Assembly: GCF_025137375.1 (NCBI RefSeq)
Contig: NZ_CP073720.1
Location: 2,132,501 to 2,196,500, forward strand
Reading direction: 5' to 3'
DNA from: Dactylosporangium fulvum
GTDB taxonomy: Bacteria > Actinomycetota > Actinomycetes > Mycobacteriales > Micromonosporaceae
DNA: 64,000 nt
Under the pieces are notes generated by a model. It had not been told where the DNA came from. It saw only the letters and a program-made list of their open reading frames with translations, and did no database searches. Of the stretch, positions 35,418-43,051 are shown in pieces (the first letter of the stretch is position 1; each line of letters opens with the position of its first letter). The position numbers and the translations under genes were made by a program.

Positions 35418-35798
35418 TCAGCGCCGCAGCCGCCGGACGACGACCGCGCCTCCGACGGCCAGCCAGACGGCCGCGAGCGTCACCAGGAGCCCCGCGGGGA
35501 AGTTGCGCGGCGACAGGTTCCGGCCCTCGACGAGGAACGGCACCGCGATGAGGCAGACGATCGCGGAGGTCCACAGTCCGCCTCGGACGATGGAGGTGTA
35601 CGGGCTGTGCCACCGCCATCCGACCAGCGCGCCCACGACGACCCCGGCGGGCAGCAGCACGAGGTCGTGCGCGAGGAGCAGCGCGACGAGGAAGCCGGCC
35701 TGGCTCAGCGGGTCGGTGCCGGTGTCGGCGAGGATGCCGGCGACGGCGTACGCCATGACGAGCACCCCGAGCGCGCCGAGCGCCAGCCTGGTCTTCAC
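35418..35798 (-). CDS. Small four-helix membrane protein
   Basis: 126 residues, four predicted membrane helices (ALGVLVMAYAVAGILA; GFLVALLLAHDLVLLPAG; GLWTSAIVCLIAVPFLVEG; AGLLVTLAAVWLAVGGAVV). The GTG start overlaps the stop of the molybdo-oxidoreductase gene (GTGA), so it is the last gene of a coupled minus-strand operon and may be a partner of that membrane enzyme. I do not recognise a named family. Confidence 0.75.
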   Translation of the reverse strand: MKTRLALGALGVLVMAYAVAGILADTGTDPLSQAGFLVALLLAHDLVLLPAGVVVGALVGWRWHSPYTSIVRGGLWTSAIVCLIAVPFLVEGRNLSPRNFPAGLLVTLAAVWLAVGGAVVVRRLRR

Positions 35799-36910
35799 GG
35801 CCGGTCGCCGACCACGATCCGCGCCACCCACTTCGTCTGCATGACACCCGGCCGGCTCGCCGTGATGATCCGGCACGGGTAGCCGTGGTCGGCGTCGAGC
35901 ACCTCGCCGTTGACCTTCAGCGCCAGCAGGCTCAGCGGGTCGGCGACGTGGACCGGCGCGATGACGCTCGAGCTGTACGCGCTGTCCCGCTGGAGCGACT
36001 CGACGAGCACCTGCGCCTCGACCGAGCCGCCGGCGAGCTCGACCAGGTCCCGGATCCGGATTCCGGTCCACACGGCGGTCGCGCTCCAGCCCTCGACGCA
36101 GGCGATCGGCAGGGTCACGGTGTGCTGCGGGAGCTCGGCGAGCTCGGCCGGTGTGAAGCGCCGGGTGCCCGCCGGGCCGCTGAGTTCCAGGCGGTACCCC
36201 GGGTCGGCGATCAGGTCGAGCACTCCCGCCGCGGCGGCCGGGGTGTTGACCGGCAGCCGCTGCGGGCCGCGCCGCGGGTCGCGCGGGCCGAGCACCGAGA
36301 CCGTCGCGAGTGGACGGACGGTCTGCCCGACGGTCGCGAGGGTGACGACCCCGGCCGTGGCCGCGACGGCGCCGAGGAACGCCCGCCGGTCGCGCCGCCG
36401 CTCCGGCAGCTCGACCGCGGTCAGCGACCGGCGCACGACCGGCAGCTTCACCGCGATGTGCGTGAGGATCGCGCCGGTCACCAGCCAGGCCGTCCAGTAG
36501 TGGGCGGCGATGAACGCGAACGGCATCGGCGAGTACCAGTGCGCGACGTCGAGGATGCCGGTGACGAGCTCGAACAGCGCCGCCGAGACGAGGACCGCGA
36601 CGCTCAGCCGCTCGAGCGCGTGCGCGGCGTTGCGGACCGGCGGGAACACGAAGAACCGCGGGTAGACGGACCAGAGCTTCGCAGACACCAGCGGTACCAC
36701 CGCGAAACCCGTCGCGACGTGCAGACCCTGGGTCACCCGGTAGAGGTTCACGGGGCGGCTGGGCCAGAAGAACCACTGCGGCGGGTGCTGGACCGCGTGG
36801 CTGAGCAGGCCGGTGAGGAAGCAGATCGCGAACGCCGCGGCGAGGGCCAGGCCGAGCTGGCTGGTGGCCCTCTCCGAGCGCAGCTTCGAACTGAACCGCA
36901 GCCGGGTCAC
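35795..36910 (-). CDS. Membrane molybdopterin-dependent oxidoreductase (sulfite-oxidase fold)
   Basis: 371 residues. The N-terminal half has about four membrane helices with His residues (LLSHAVQHPPQWFFW; HVATGFAVVPLVSAK; HYWTAWLVTGAILTHIA), like a b-type cytochrome domain. After an RRDRRAFLGAVAATAGV stretch comes a sulfite-oxidase-type Mo domain with the Mo-ligating Cys271 in PIACVEGWS and HGYPCR near the end. It probably exchanges electrons between membrane quinones and an external substrate. GTG start overlaps the methyltransferase stop. Substrate unknown; nearest relatives in my knowledge sit in similar uncharacterised actinobacterial clusters. Confidence 0.85.
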   Translation of the reverse strand: MTRLRFSSKLRSERATSQLGLALAAAFAICFLTGLLSHAVQHPPQWFFWPSRPVNLYRVTQGLHVATGFAVVPLVSAKLWSVYPRFFVFPPVRNAAHALERLSVAVLVSAALFELVTGILDVAHWYSPMPFAFIAAHYWTAWLVTGAILTHIAVKLPVVRRSLTAVELPERRRDRRAFLGAVAATAGVVTLATVGQTVRPLATVSVLGPRDPRRGPQRLPVNTPAAAAGVLDLIADPGYRLELSGPAGTRRFTPAELAELPQHTVTLPIACVEGWSATAVWTGIRIRDLVELAGGSVEAQVLVESLQRDSAYSSSVIAPVHVADPLSLLALKVNGEVLDADHGYPCRIITASRPGVMQTKWVARIVVGDRP

Positions 36911-37548
36911 GGGCGTGCCAGGCGCACGAACCACCGGTCCGCCTCCGTCCACGTCTCGACCAGCCGCAGCGCGGCGGCGTCGGCGAGCCGCGCGATGTCG
37001 TCGACCGCCACGAACGCCCAGCCGAACCGCTCGCTGATCCGGTCGCCGTCGTCGAGGACCACCTCACCCTGCCAGGTGCGGGATCCGGGCGGGTCGACCT
37101 CGACGAGCAGCGCGCCGTCCCCGGCGACCAGGTGCCGGCAGCGGTCCAGGAGCCGGACCGGGTCGCCGCCGATGCCGATGTTGCCGTCGGCGAGCACCGC
37201 GGTCGTCCAGTCCCCCTCGCCGGGCAGCTGCTCGAACAGCGAACCGTGGACGGCGGGGGCGCCGCGCAGCCGTGCGTACCGCACCGCTTGCGCGCTCACG
37301 TCGACGCCGAGCGCCCGCCGGCCGCCCGCGACGAGCGCGCCGGTGATCCGGCCGGGGCCGCAGCCCAGGTCGATGGTGTCGGCGCCGCACCGGTCGAGAA
37401 GACCGCTGTCGCCGGGGCGCAGCTCGCCGTACCACGCGGCGTCGATCCGCCGCAGCGGCCGCCCGGCCCGGTCCAGCAGCCGCAGCCCGGCCCGTTCGCC
37501 GCGGGACGCCCGGCGCAGCGCCGCCCCGAACACGCCGACGGCGCTCAC
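36907..37548 (-). CDS. Class-I SAM-dependent methyltransferase
   Basis: 213 residues from the GTG at 37548, which overlaps the stop of the DUF2064 gene. Motif I is TIDLGCGPGRITGALV with the acidic residue in GVDVSAQAV, followed by VHGSLFEQLP and VLADGNIGIGG. Sequence alone does not show the acceptor; the neighbours suggest a glycosylated lipid or small molecule. The open frame extends 550 nt upstream but that is a shadow of the overlapping genes. Confidence 0.85.
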   Translation of the reverse strand: MSAVGVFGAALRRASRGERAGLRLLDRAGRPLRRIDAAWYGELRPGDSGLLDRCGADTIDLGCGPGRITGALVAGGRRALGVDVSAQAVRYARLRGAPAVHGSLFEQLPGEGDWTTAVLADGNIGIGGDPVRLLDRCRHLVAGDGALLVEVDPPGSRTWQGEVVLDDGDRISERFGWAFVAVDDIARLADAAALRLVETWTEADRWFVRLARP

Positions 37549-38165
37549 CGGATCCCCGCCAGCGCGGCCGCGAACCGGCTGCCCGGTGCCCGCTCGGCAG
37601 CGGCCTCCGCGTCGGCCCACGTGTCGACGTCGCGCAGGACCGGCAGCCGGGCGACGGTGAGCCCGAGGGCCCGCAGCGCCTGTTCGGTCCGCGCCCCGGT
37701 CTCCGCGGTCGACATCGGCACGTCCCGCAGCACGCGGGCGGCGTCCGGGTCGCGCAGCCCGAGCCCCCACCAGCCGCCGTCCTCGGCGTGGCCGAGCACG
37801 GCGTCGGCGCCGTCCAGCCCTTCGGCGGCCGCGGCGACCAGGTCCGGGGTCAGCTGCGGGGTGTCCATCCCGACCAGGACGCTGGCCGTGCCCGGCAGCG
37901 CGGTGTCGGCGAAGGCGTTGGCGAGCCGGGCGGCGAACCCGTCGCCGCGCTGCTCGACGTGGTGCCAGCCGGCCGGCACCGCCGAGCGTCCACTGAGGAC
38001 AAAGGCCCGCCGGGCGGCCGGCGCGGCGTCGAGCGTCGCGACGGTGTCGGCGAGCGCGGCGGCGGCGAGGCCGGCGGCCTGTTCCGGCGTGCACGGCGGG
38101 CACAGCCGCGTCTTGACCCGCCCCGGCACGGGCGCCTTGGCGATCAGTAGCAGTTGCGCGTTCAT
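37545..38165 (-). CDS. DUF2064 / TIGR04282-type glycosyl- or nucleotidyltransferase
   Basis: 206 residues opening LLLIAKAPVPGRVKTRLCPP, the hallmark of this GT-A-fold family, with VLVGMDTPQLTPDLV (D-x-D-like) and VLGHAEDGGWWGLGLR. Family members are found near radical-SAM arsenosugar enzymes or in clusters such as this one; none seen here is radical-SAM. ATG overlaps the stop of the GT2 gene. It likely transfers a sugar or nucleotide in the same pathway as the GT2 enzyme. Confidence 0.85.
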   Translation of the reverse strand: MNAQLLLIAKAPVPGRVKTRLCPPCTPEQAAGLAAAALADTVATLDAAPAARRAFVLSGRSAVPAGWHHVEQRGDGFAARLANAFADTALPGTASVLVGMDTPQLTPDLVAAAAEGLDGADAVLGHAEDGGWWGLGLRDPDAARVLRDVPMSTAETGARTEQALRALGLTVARLPVLRDVDTWADAEAAAERAPGSRFAAALAGIR

Positions 38166-38821
38166 CGGGCCGCGCCCAGCAGCCGGCTCATGTCCCGCAC
38201 CGCGCGCAGCGTGCCGCGAACCGTGCCGGTCACCTTCGACCTGGTCCCCGCCGCGCGCGGCGCGTAGTCGACGTCGACCTCCCGGACCCGCCAGCCCTCG
38301 CCGGCGGCCCGCAGCACCATCTCCAGCGGGTAGCCGAACCGGCGGTCCCGCAGGTCCAGCGCGAGCAGGTCGGCCCGCCGGGCGGCGCGCATCGGCCCGA
38401 GGTCGGACAACCGCACCCCGCTGGCCCGGCGCAGGCGCCACGCGAGCACGGCGTTGCCGGCCCGGGCGTGCAGCGGCCAGGCGGAGCGGTCGGTCGGGCG
38501 GCGCCGGCCCAGCACCAGGTCGGCGTCGCCGGCGCGGACCGGTGCGGCGACCCGGTCGAGCTGTCCGGGGTCGAACGAGCCGTCGGCGTCCATGAAGCAC
38601 ACGACGTCGCCGGTCGCCGCGGCCAGCCCGGCGTGCGCGGCGGCGCCGAACCCGCGCGGGGTGGCGTGCACGACCGTCGCACCGTGCGCGGCGGCGATCT
38701 CGGGTGAGCCGTCGGTGGAGCCGTTGTCGGCGACGATCGCGCGATAGCCGGCCGGGATGCGGGACAGGACCCACGGCAGGGCGGCGGCCTCGTTGAGGCA
38801 GGGCAGCACCACGTCACTCAT
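38162..38821 (-). CDS. Family-2 glycosyltransferase (polyprenyl-phosphate type)
   Basis: 219 residues from the ATG at 38821, chosen because TACGTT lies exactly 7 nt upstream. Motifs: DVVLPCLNEAAALPWVL, ADNGSTDGS (nucleotide-sugar binding) and CFMDADGSFDPGQL (D-x-D-like metal site). It resembles dolichol/polyprenyl-phosphate sugar transferases without the C-terminal membrane part. First gene of the coupled minus-strand set and divergent from the epimerase. Confidence 0.88.
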   Translation of the reverse strand: MSDVVLPCLNEAAALPWVLSRIPAGYRAIVADNGSTDGSPEIAAAHGATVVHATPRGFGAAAHAGLAAATGDVVCFMDADGSFDPGQLDRVAAPVRAGDADLVLGRRRPTDRSAWPLHARAGNAVLAWRLRRASGVRLSDLGPMRAARRADLLALDLRDRRFGYPLEMVLRAAGEGWRVREVDVDYAPRAAGTRSKVTGTVRGTLRAVRDMSRLLGAAR

Positions 38822-38934
38822 GAGCCGGAACGTACCCACGAACCGGGCGAAAGGTTCTTACGGCGGGATGACCAACCATTACGAACCACGAACGTCCGCC
38901 TGCGGCGGGCGGCGCGGGCGCATACGGTCGGCAC
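38822..38934. promoter_or_regulatory. Divergent leaderless promoters for GT2 and epimerase
   Basis: Minus strand: TACGTT (38829-38834) then 7 nt to ATG 38821. Plus strand: TACGGT (38923-38928) then 6 nt to ATG 38935. Neither start has a Shine-Dalgarno, so both transcripts likely begin at the start codon. Shared control of the two arms is plausible. Confidence 0.5.
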
Positions 38935-39963
38935 ATGCGCATCCTGGTCACCGGTGGGGCGGGCTTCATCGGCTCGCACATCAGCGCCATCCTGCGGGAA
39001 GCCGGCCACGACGTGGTCGTCTTCGACGCCCTTCACCCGGCCGCTCACTCCGCCCCGCCACCGGAGCCGCCCGACATCCGCGGCGACCTGCGGGACGCGC
39101 CGCTCGTCGCGCAAGCCCTCCACGGGGTGGACGCCGTGGTGCACCAGGCGGCGATGGTCGGCATGGGGGTCGACCTGGCGGACCTGCCGGAGTACGTGGG
39201 CTGCAACGACCTCGGGACCGCGGTCCTGCTGGCCGGGATGGCCCGGGCCGGGGTGTGCCGGCTCGTCCTGGCCAGTTCCATGGTCGTCTACGGCGAGGGT
39301 GCGTACCGCTGCCCGGCCGACGGTCCCGTCCGCCCCGCGCCGCGGTCCACAGTGGACCTGGACGCCGGCCGGTTCGACCCGCCGTGCCCGGAGTGCGGCC
39401 GGTTCCTGGAGCCGTCCACGGTGGACGAGGATGCGGTGCTGGAGCCGCGGAGTGTCTACGCGGCGACGAAGCTGGCGCAGGAGCATCTCGCCGGCGCCTG
39501 GGCGCGGGAGGCGGGCGGCTCGGTGGCGGCGTTGCGGTACCACAACGTCTACGGCCCCGGCATGCCCCGCGACACGCCCTACAGCGGGGTGGCGGCCATC
39601 TTCCGCTCGGCCCTGGAGGCGGGCCGGGCACCGCAGGTCTTCGAGGACGGCGCCCAGCGCCGGGACTTCGTCCACGTCACGGACGTGGCGCGGGCGAACC
39701 TGCTGGCGCTGTCGGCGGCGGGGCCGGGCTTCCGGGCGTACAACGTCAGCTCGGGCGAAACGACGACGGTGGGCGCGATGGCCCGGATGCTGTCTGCGGC
39801 GATGGGCGGCCCGGCCCCGGAGGTGACGGCCCGCTACCGCGCGGGCGACGTCCGCCACGTCGTGGCGTCCCCGGCCCGTGCGGCGACCGAGCTGGGCTTC
39901 CGCGCGGAGGTGCCCCTGTCATCGGGGCTGCGCGACTTCGCCACCGCCGCGCTGCGCTCCTGA
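38935..39963 (+). CDS. NAD-dependent sugar-nucleotide epimerase/dehydratase with Cys-rich insert
   Basis: 342-residue extended SDR: VTGGAGFIGSH (7-17) and catalytic SVYAATK (near residue 180). Between the central strand (SSMVVYGEG) and the catalytic Tyr is an insert with YRCP and PPCPECG, as in dTDP-L-rhamnose 4-epimerase relatives, where a CPxC motif also occurs. It probably makes the sugar used by the divergent GT2/DUF2064 genes. Substrate assignment is inference. Confidence 0.88.
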   Translation: MRILVTGGAGFIGSHISAILREAGHDVVVFDALHPAAHSAPPPEPPDIRGDLRDAPLVAQALHGVDAVVHQAAMVGMGVDLADLPEYVGCNDLGTAVLLAGMARAGVCRLVLASSMVVYGEGAYRCPADGPVRPAPRSTVDLDAGRFDPPCPECGRFLEPSTVDEDAVLEPRSVYAATKLAQEHLAGAWAREAGGSVAALRYHNVYGPGMPRDTPYSGVAAIFRSALEAGRAPQVFEDGAQRRDFVHVTDVARANLLALSAAGPGFRAYNVSSGETTTVGAMARMLSAAMGGPAPEVTARYRAGDVRHVVASPARAATELGFRAEVPLSSGLRDFATAALRS

Positions 39964-39978
39964 GCTCACCCGCCCGAC

Positions 39979-40014
39979 GTTACGCTCGGTAACCTCGGCG
40001 GAGTTCTCGCCGAG
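39979..40014. terminator. Two tandem stem-loops between convergent genes
   Basis: GTTAC-gctcg-GTAAC (39979-39993) is followed at once by CTCGGCG-gagttct-CGCCGAG (39994-40014). They occupy the 69-nt gap between the convergent epimerase and the 40033 gene and may serve as a two-way terminator; no T tract is present. Confidence 0.5.
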
Positions 40015-40032
40015 CCCGGAGCCGTGGCGGTC

Positions 40033-40653
40033 CTATTCCGCGGCGCGGGCGCGGCCCTCGTCGAAGAAGGCGAACACACCCTTCACGTCGCCCAGGTCGC
40101 GGACCGGCACGGCGGCGCCGAAGGGGACGTTCCAGAAGGAGCCCTGGCGGGGCCGCCACGGGCCGACGTACGCATACGGCTCGTCGATCGCCGCGTCGCC
40201 CGCCGACACGCCGTAGTTGACCTCGTCCACCGAGATGCCGACGTCGAAGTGTTCCGGCCACAGGACCGGGACGGCGTCGGCCGACAGGCGGCGCAGCGCC
40301 GCGTCGCCGATCGCCAGCGCCGCCAGGATCGTCGCCGCGTCCTGTATGACCACCGTGTCGTCGGGGCCGGCGCCGGAGTGGTCGTGGTAGACGCCCTCAG
40401 GGACGCCGACGTCGACGCCCGCGTCCGCGGCGAGCTGGGCGAACGTGCGGCCCGCCAGGGGAAACCGCTGATCGCCGGCGACCACCAGGGCGTCGGCCTG
40501 CACCGCCAGGTCCGGCGCGGCGACCGTGGCGAAGCCCCCCGGGGTCACCCGCAGCCGGATCGTGCCGCTGCGACGATGCTGCGGACCGGCGAGGACCAGC
40601 TCGGCGAGGCCGTGGAGGGACTTTCGCGTCTCGTTGGTCACAGCACCCATCAT
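40033..40653 (-). CDS. Conserved-looking hypothetical protein (206 aa)
   Basis: Starts at ATG 40653 (overlapping the stop of the amidohydrolase remnant; ATG 40650 also possible). No membrane helix or signal. Recognisable blocks include RSGTIRLRVTPGGFATV, GPDDTVVIQD, PVLWPEHFDVGISVDEVNYG and GSFWNVPFGA. Similar proteins, as I recall, are encoded beside amidohydrolases in Streptomyces, which fits the remnant next door. Its function is unknown, but the frame is long, has strong high-GC codon use and is coupled to the upstream ORF. Confidence 0.75.
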   Translation of the reverse strand: MMGAVTNETRKSLHGLAELVLAGPQHRRSGTIRLRVTPGGFATVAAPDLAVQADALVVAGDQRFPLAGRTFAQLAADAGVDVGVPEGVYHDHSGAGPDDTVVIQDAATILAALAIGDAALRRLSADAVPVLWPEHFDVGISVDEVNYGVSAGDAAIDEPYAYVGPWRPRQGSFWNVPFGAAVPVRDLGDVKGVFAFFDEGRARAAE

Positions 40654-40802
40654 GCCCTGAGCAAGAGGGTCGCCGCGTTGTTCCAGCACACGGCGCGCAA
40701 CCAGTCGTCGCCGAGGTCCAGTTCGCGCACCCGCGGAAAGGAGGTCGGTGGGGGCCGCGCCGAAGAAGCCCGCCAGAAGCCGGGGACCTCGTTGTCGTCC
40801 AT
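40650..40802 (-). pseudogene. Amidohydrolase remnant with large internal deletion (50 codons)
   Basis: Reads MDDNEVPGFWRA, the usual N-terminus of an actinobacterial metal-dependent amidohydrolase (normally followed by LGLPGL-D-H-H), and then jumps to RVRELDLGDDWLRAVCWNNA, which is the usual C-terminus (LGDDWLRAVC-NAARLL). Everything between, including all metal-binding His/Asp residues, is missing; a full-length enzyme is about 290 residues. Reading frame, start overlap (TGATG) and stop overlap (ATGA) with the neighbours are intact, so the ORF may still serve translational coupling. Based on remembered family sequences, not a search. Confidence 0.65.
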
Positions 40803-41611
40803 CACCCGATAATGTTGAACCGCTCCAGCAGTGTCGGCAGGACGAGGACCGCACCGGCGAAGATGGCGATGGTCGCGAACACGGTGCGCAGGAAGACCGT
40901 CTCGGTCTTGTTGCCGGCGACCAGCGCGATCGAGTCCGGCAGGCCGATGTTGCGCCACATCCGGCGGCCGGTCGGGATGGGCCAGAAGATCGGGCAGCCG
41001 TGCCGGGTCAGCATGTCGCCCGCCAGGTGGACGAGCCCGCCGACACCGACGGCGACCCCGAGCAGCGGATAGCCGCGGTCGCCGGGCAGCCGCTCGTAGA
41101 CCAGGTACGCCGCGCCGGCCGCGGACAGGGTGACGATGAGCCAGCCGGCCCGCTCGGCCCACTTCTCGAACAGGCCGCGCAGCGCGAGCGCGAACGAGAA
41201 GAACAGCACGCCCATGACGGCCCACTTGCCGTAGGCGTTGCACAGGGCCAGGGTGCCGTAGCCGACGCCGACGTTGAAGACGATCGTGTGGGTCAGGGTG
41301 CGGTGCCCGTTGCGCCGCTGGGGATCGCGCTTCATGCGGGTCAGCTTGTAGACGCCCAGCGAGAACTTCTCGACGCACTCGGCCAGGAACAGCGACAGCA
41401 CACCGAACGTCTGTGCGACCGTGGCGCCGCCCCGCCGCGCGGTCACACGGCCGGAGAGGTCGAGGTCCGGCAGCAGTGCGCCACCGGCGCAGATCGCGGT
41501 GCCGACGGCGAGTTGGAGCGGAGTCTGGTGGAAGTCGGCCAGCTGATCAAGTGCCAGCGAGCCGCCCAGCCAGACCGCCGCTCCCGAGAGTGCGTGCGAC
41601 GAGCCCATCAT
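40802..41611 (-). CDS. DUF457 / YdjM-type membrane metal-dependent hydrolase
   Basis: About 269 residues from the ATG at 41611 (another ATG follows directly). MMGSSHALSGAAVWL, GALLPDLDL, NGHRTLTHT and LVHLAGDML carry the His and Asp residues of the DUF457 inner-membrane hydrolase family, spread over several membrane helices. Such proteins resemble phospholipase-C-like metal enzymes; substrate unknown. The stop overlaps the amidohydrolase remnant's start by one base, so they are translated together. Confidence 0.85.
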   Translation of the reverse strand: MMGSSHALSGAAVWLGGSLALDQLADFHQTPLQLAVGTAICAGGALLPDLDLSGRVTARRGGATVAQTFGVLSLFLAECVEKFSLGVYKLTRMKRDPQRRNGHRTLTHTIVFNVGVGYGTLALCNAYGKWAVMGVLFFSFALALRGLFEKWAERAGWLIVTLSAAGAAYLVYERLPGDRGYPLLGVAVGVGGLVHLAGDMLTRHGCPIFWPIPTGRRMWRNIGLPDSIALVAGNKTETVFLRTVFATIAIFAGAVLVLPTLLERFNIIG

Positions 41612-41654
41612 GCCCACGGATGATCCCAGGTGGACGATCATTCGTACATAGGAT

Positions 41655-42308
41655 CTACAGTCGCATCGATGTGCCCGCAACGTCGAGTGTCGTTCCGGTC
41701 ATGCTCGCCGCGGCGTCGGAGGCCAGGTAGAGCGCGGCGAACGCGACATCGTCCACCATGGACGATCGAGGTGTCCACGTTACGACATTCGCGCGGACGC
41801 CCTCGCCGGCCACCTGCCGGGCGAAGTGTTGTGTGAGCGCGGTCACGCCACCGCCGACCGCGGTCGTCGCCGGGTCCGCGCCGACCGGTGCGAGCGTCAC
41901 GACGGCACCCGCCCGCGCCTCGACCATCGCCGGTACGAACGCCTGCAACGCCTGCAGGGTGGCGGTCAGCCCGCTGTCGACGACCTGCTGCCAGTCCGCG
42001 CCGGCATGCGCCGTGCAGGTGAGCACGAACAGCAGGTCGGGCGCGCCGACCTCGGTCAGCACGCTGACGCGCACGGCGTCCATCGCCGCCGCGTCCGCGC
42101 TGTCGGCCAGGATGCCGATCGCCTCGGCGCCGAGCCAGTGCAACTCGTCCACCAGGTCCTCGAGACCGGCCTCGTCGTCACCGATGACGGCGATCCGCGC
42201 GCCACGGTTGGCGAGCATCCGGCAGACCGTGCCGGCCACCCCGTCCGCCGGTCCGAGCACCACCGCGACCCGGCCCTTGAGCTCCGGGAAGGTCGATCCG
42301 AACATCAC
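41655..42308 (-). CDS. SDR-like protein lacking the catalytic Tyr-x3-Lys
   Basis: 217 residues with a Rossmann core (GRVAVVLGPADGVAGTVCR; RIAVIGDDEAGLEDLVDEL) and SDR-like ending (YLASDAAASMTGTTLDVAG). Where active SDRs have S...YxxxK it has VGADPATTAVGGGVTALTQ, and the NAG motif is replaced by LTCTAHAG. So it is probably a non-catalytic or regulatory SDR. It is upstream of the DUF457 gene on the same strand, 43 nt away. Function unknown. Confidence 0.75.
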   Translation of the reverse strand: MMFGSTFPELKGRVAVVLGPADGVAGTVCRMLANRGARIAVIGDDEAGLEDLVDELHWLGAEAIGILADSADAAAMDAVRVSVLTEVGAPDLLFVLTCTAHAGADWQQVVDSGLTATLQALQAFVPAMVEARAGAVVTLAPVGADPATTAVGGGVTALTQHFARQVAGEGVRANVVTWTPRSSMVDDVAFAALYLASDAAASMTGTTLDVAGTSMRL

Positions 42309-42384
42309 GCCCCGCTCTCCTGACGGCCTCTCATGACGACGGGGAGCCGCCGCGCCGGGCGGCTCCCCGTAAGGACTCCCCGGC

Positions 42385-42867
42385 TCAGCGACTCCAGCCC
42401 TGCCGGTCCGACGCGGCGCCCCACGGCCCCCGCCCCCAGCGCCGGTGGTGCCAGTGAGCGCCCCCGTCCTCCGCCCAGTGGCGCCAGCGCGCGTGCTTCG
42501 CCACGCTCAGGACCAGGAAGAACAGCGGGATCGCCGGCCAGAAGAAGTGGGCGCCGGAGAGCACCCACAGCCCGGTCAGCAGCACCGCGAGCACCACGAC
42601 GAACGCCACGTGGCTGCGGAAGTGCCGCTTGCCGTGCCGCGTGAACTCCGCCTTCGCCTCCGGCGTCTCGTGCAGTCCCCGCCGCCCGCCGTCGGGCAGG
42701 TCGGCGGTGAGCGGCGGCAGCTCGTCCCGGTACTTCGCCGCGTACACCTGGCTGAGCCGCTCTTCCCCCTCTTCGAGGGTCAGCCGTCCCTCGGTCATCC
42801 CGGCACGCACCATCTGGGCGTACTGTTCGCGCTCCCCGTCCGAGGCGCGTACCCGCTCGCCGACCAT
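42385..42867 (-). CDS. DUF1707 domain protein with 2TM region
   Basis: 160 residues. N-terminal DUF1707 (VRASDGEREQYAQMVRAGMTEGRL; LEEGEERLSQVYAAK, residues 5-50), then a two-helix membrane region (about 85-125, FVVVLAVLLTGLWVLSGAHFFW) and a basic, Trp/His-rich tail. DUF1707 proteins occur near two-component genes in actinobacteria; here it is divergent from the sensor kinase. Possibly a membrane-linked regulator; function unknown. Confidence 0.88.
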   Translation of the reverse strand: MVGERVRASDGEREQYAQMVRAGMTEGRLTLEEGEERLSQVYAAKYRDELPPLTADLPDGGRRGLHETPEAKAEFTRHGKRHFRSHVAFVVVLAVLLTGLWVLSGAHFFWPAIPLFFLVLSVAKHARWRHWAEDGGAHWHHRRWGRGPWGAASDRQGWSR

Positions 42868-43051
42868 GTCGGCCCCCTTCCTCGTGATGGACTCCAGCGT
42901 GCCGATCGGCGGCGCCGAGCGCGTCGCACCGGTGTCGGCTCGTGCGGTACCGCATCCGGAGCAGCGCGGCCGGGCGCGTACTCCAGCGGGAGTAGGCGCC
43001 GCTCGCCGGGAAGGCGATGTCCCCCGGCAGGGCCTCGACTACGGTCGACGT

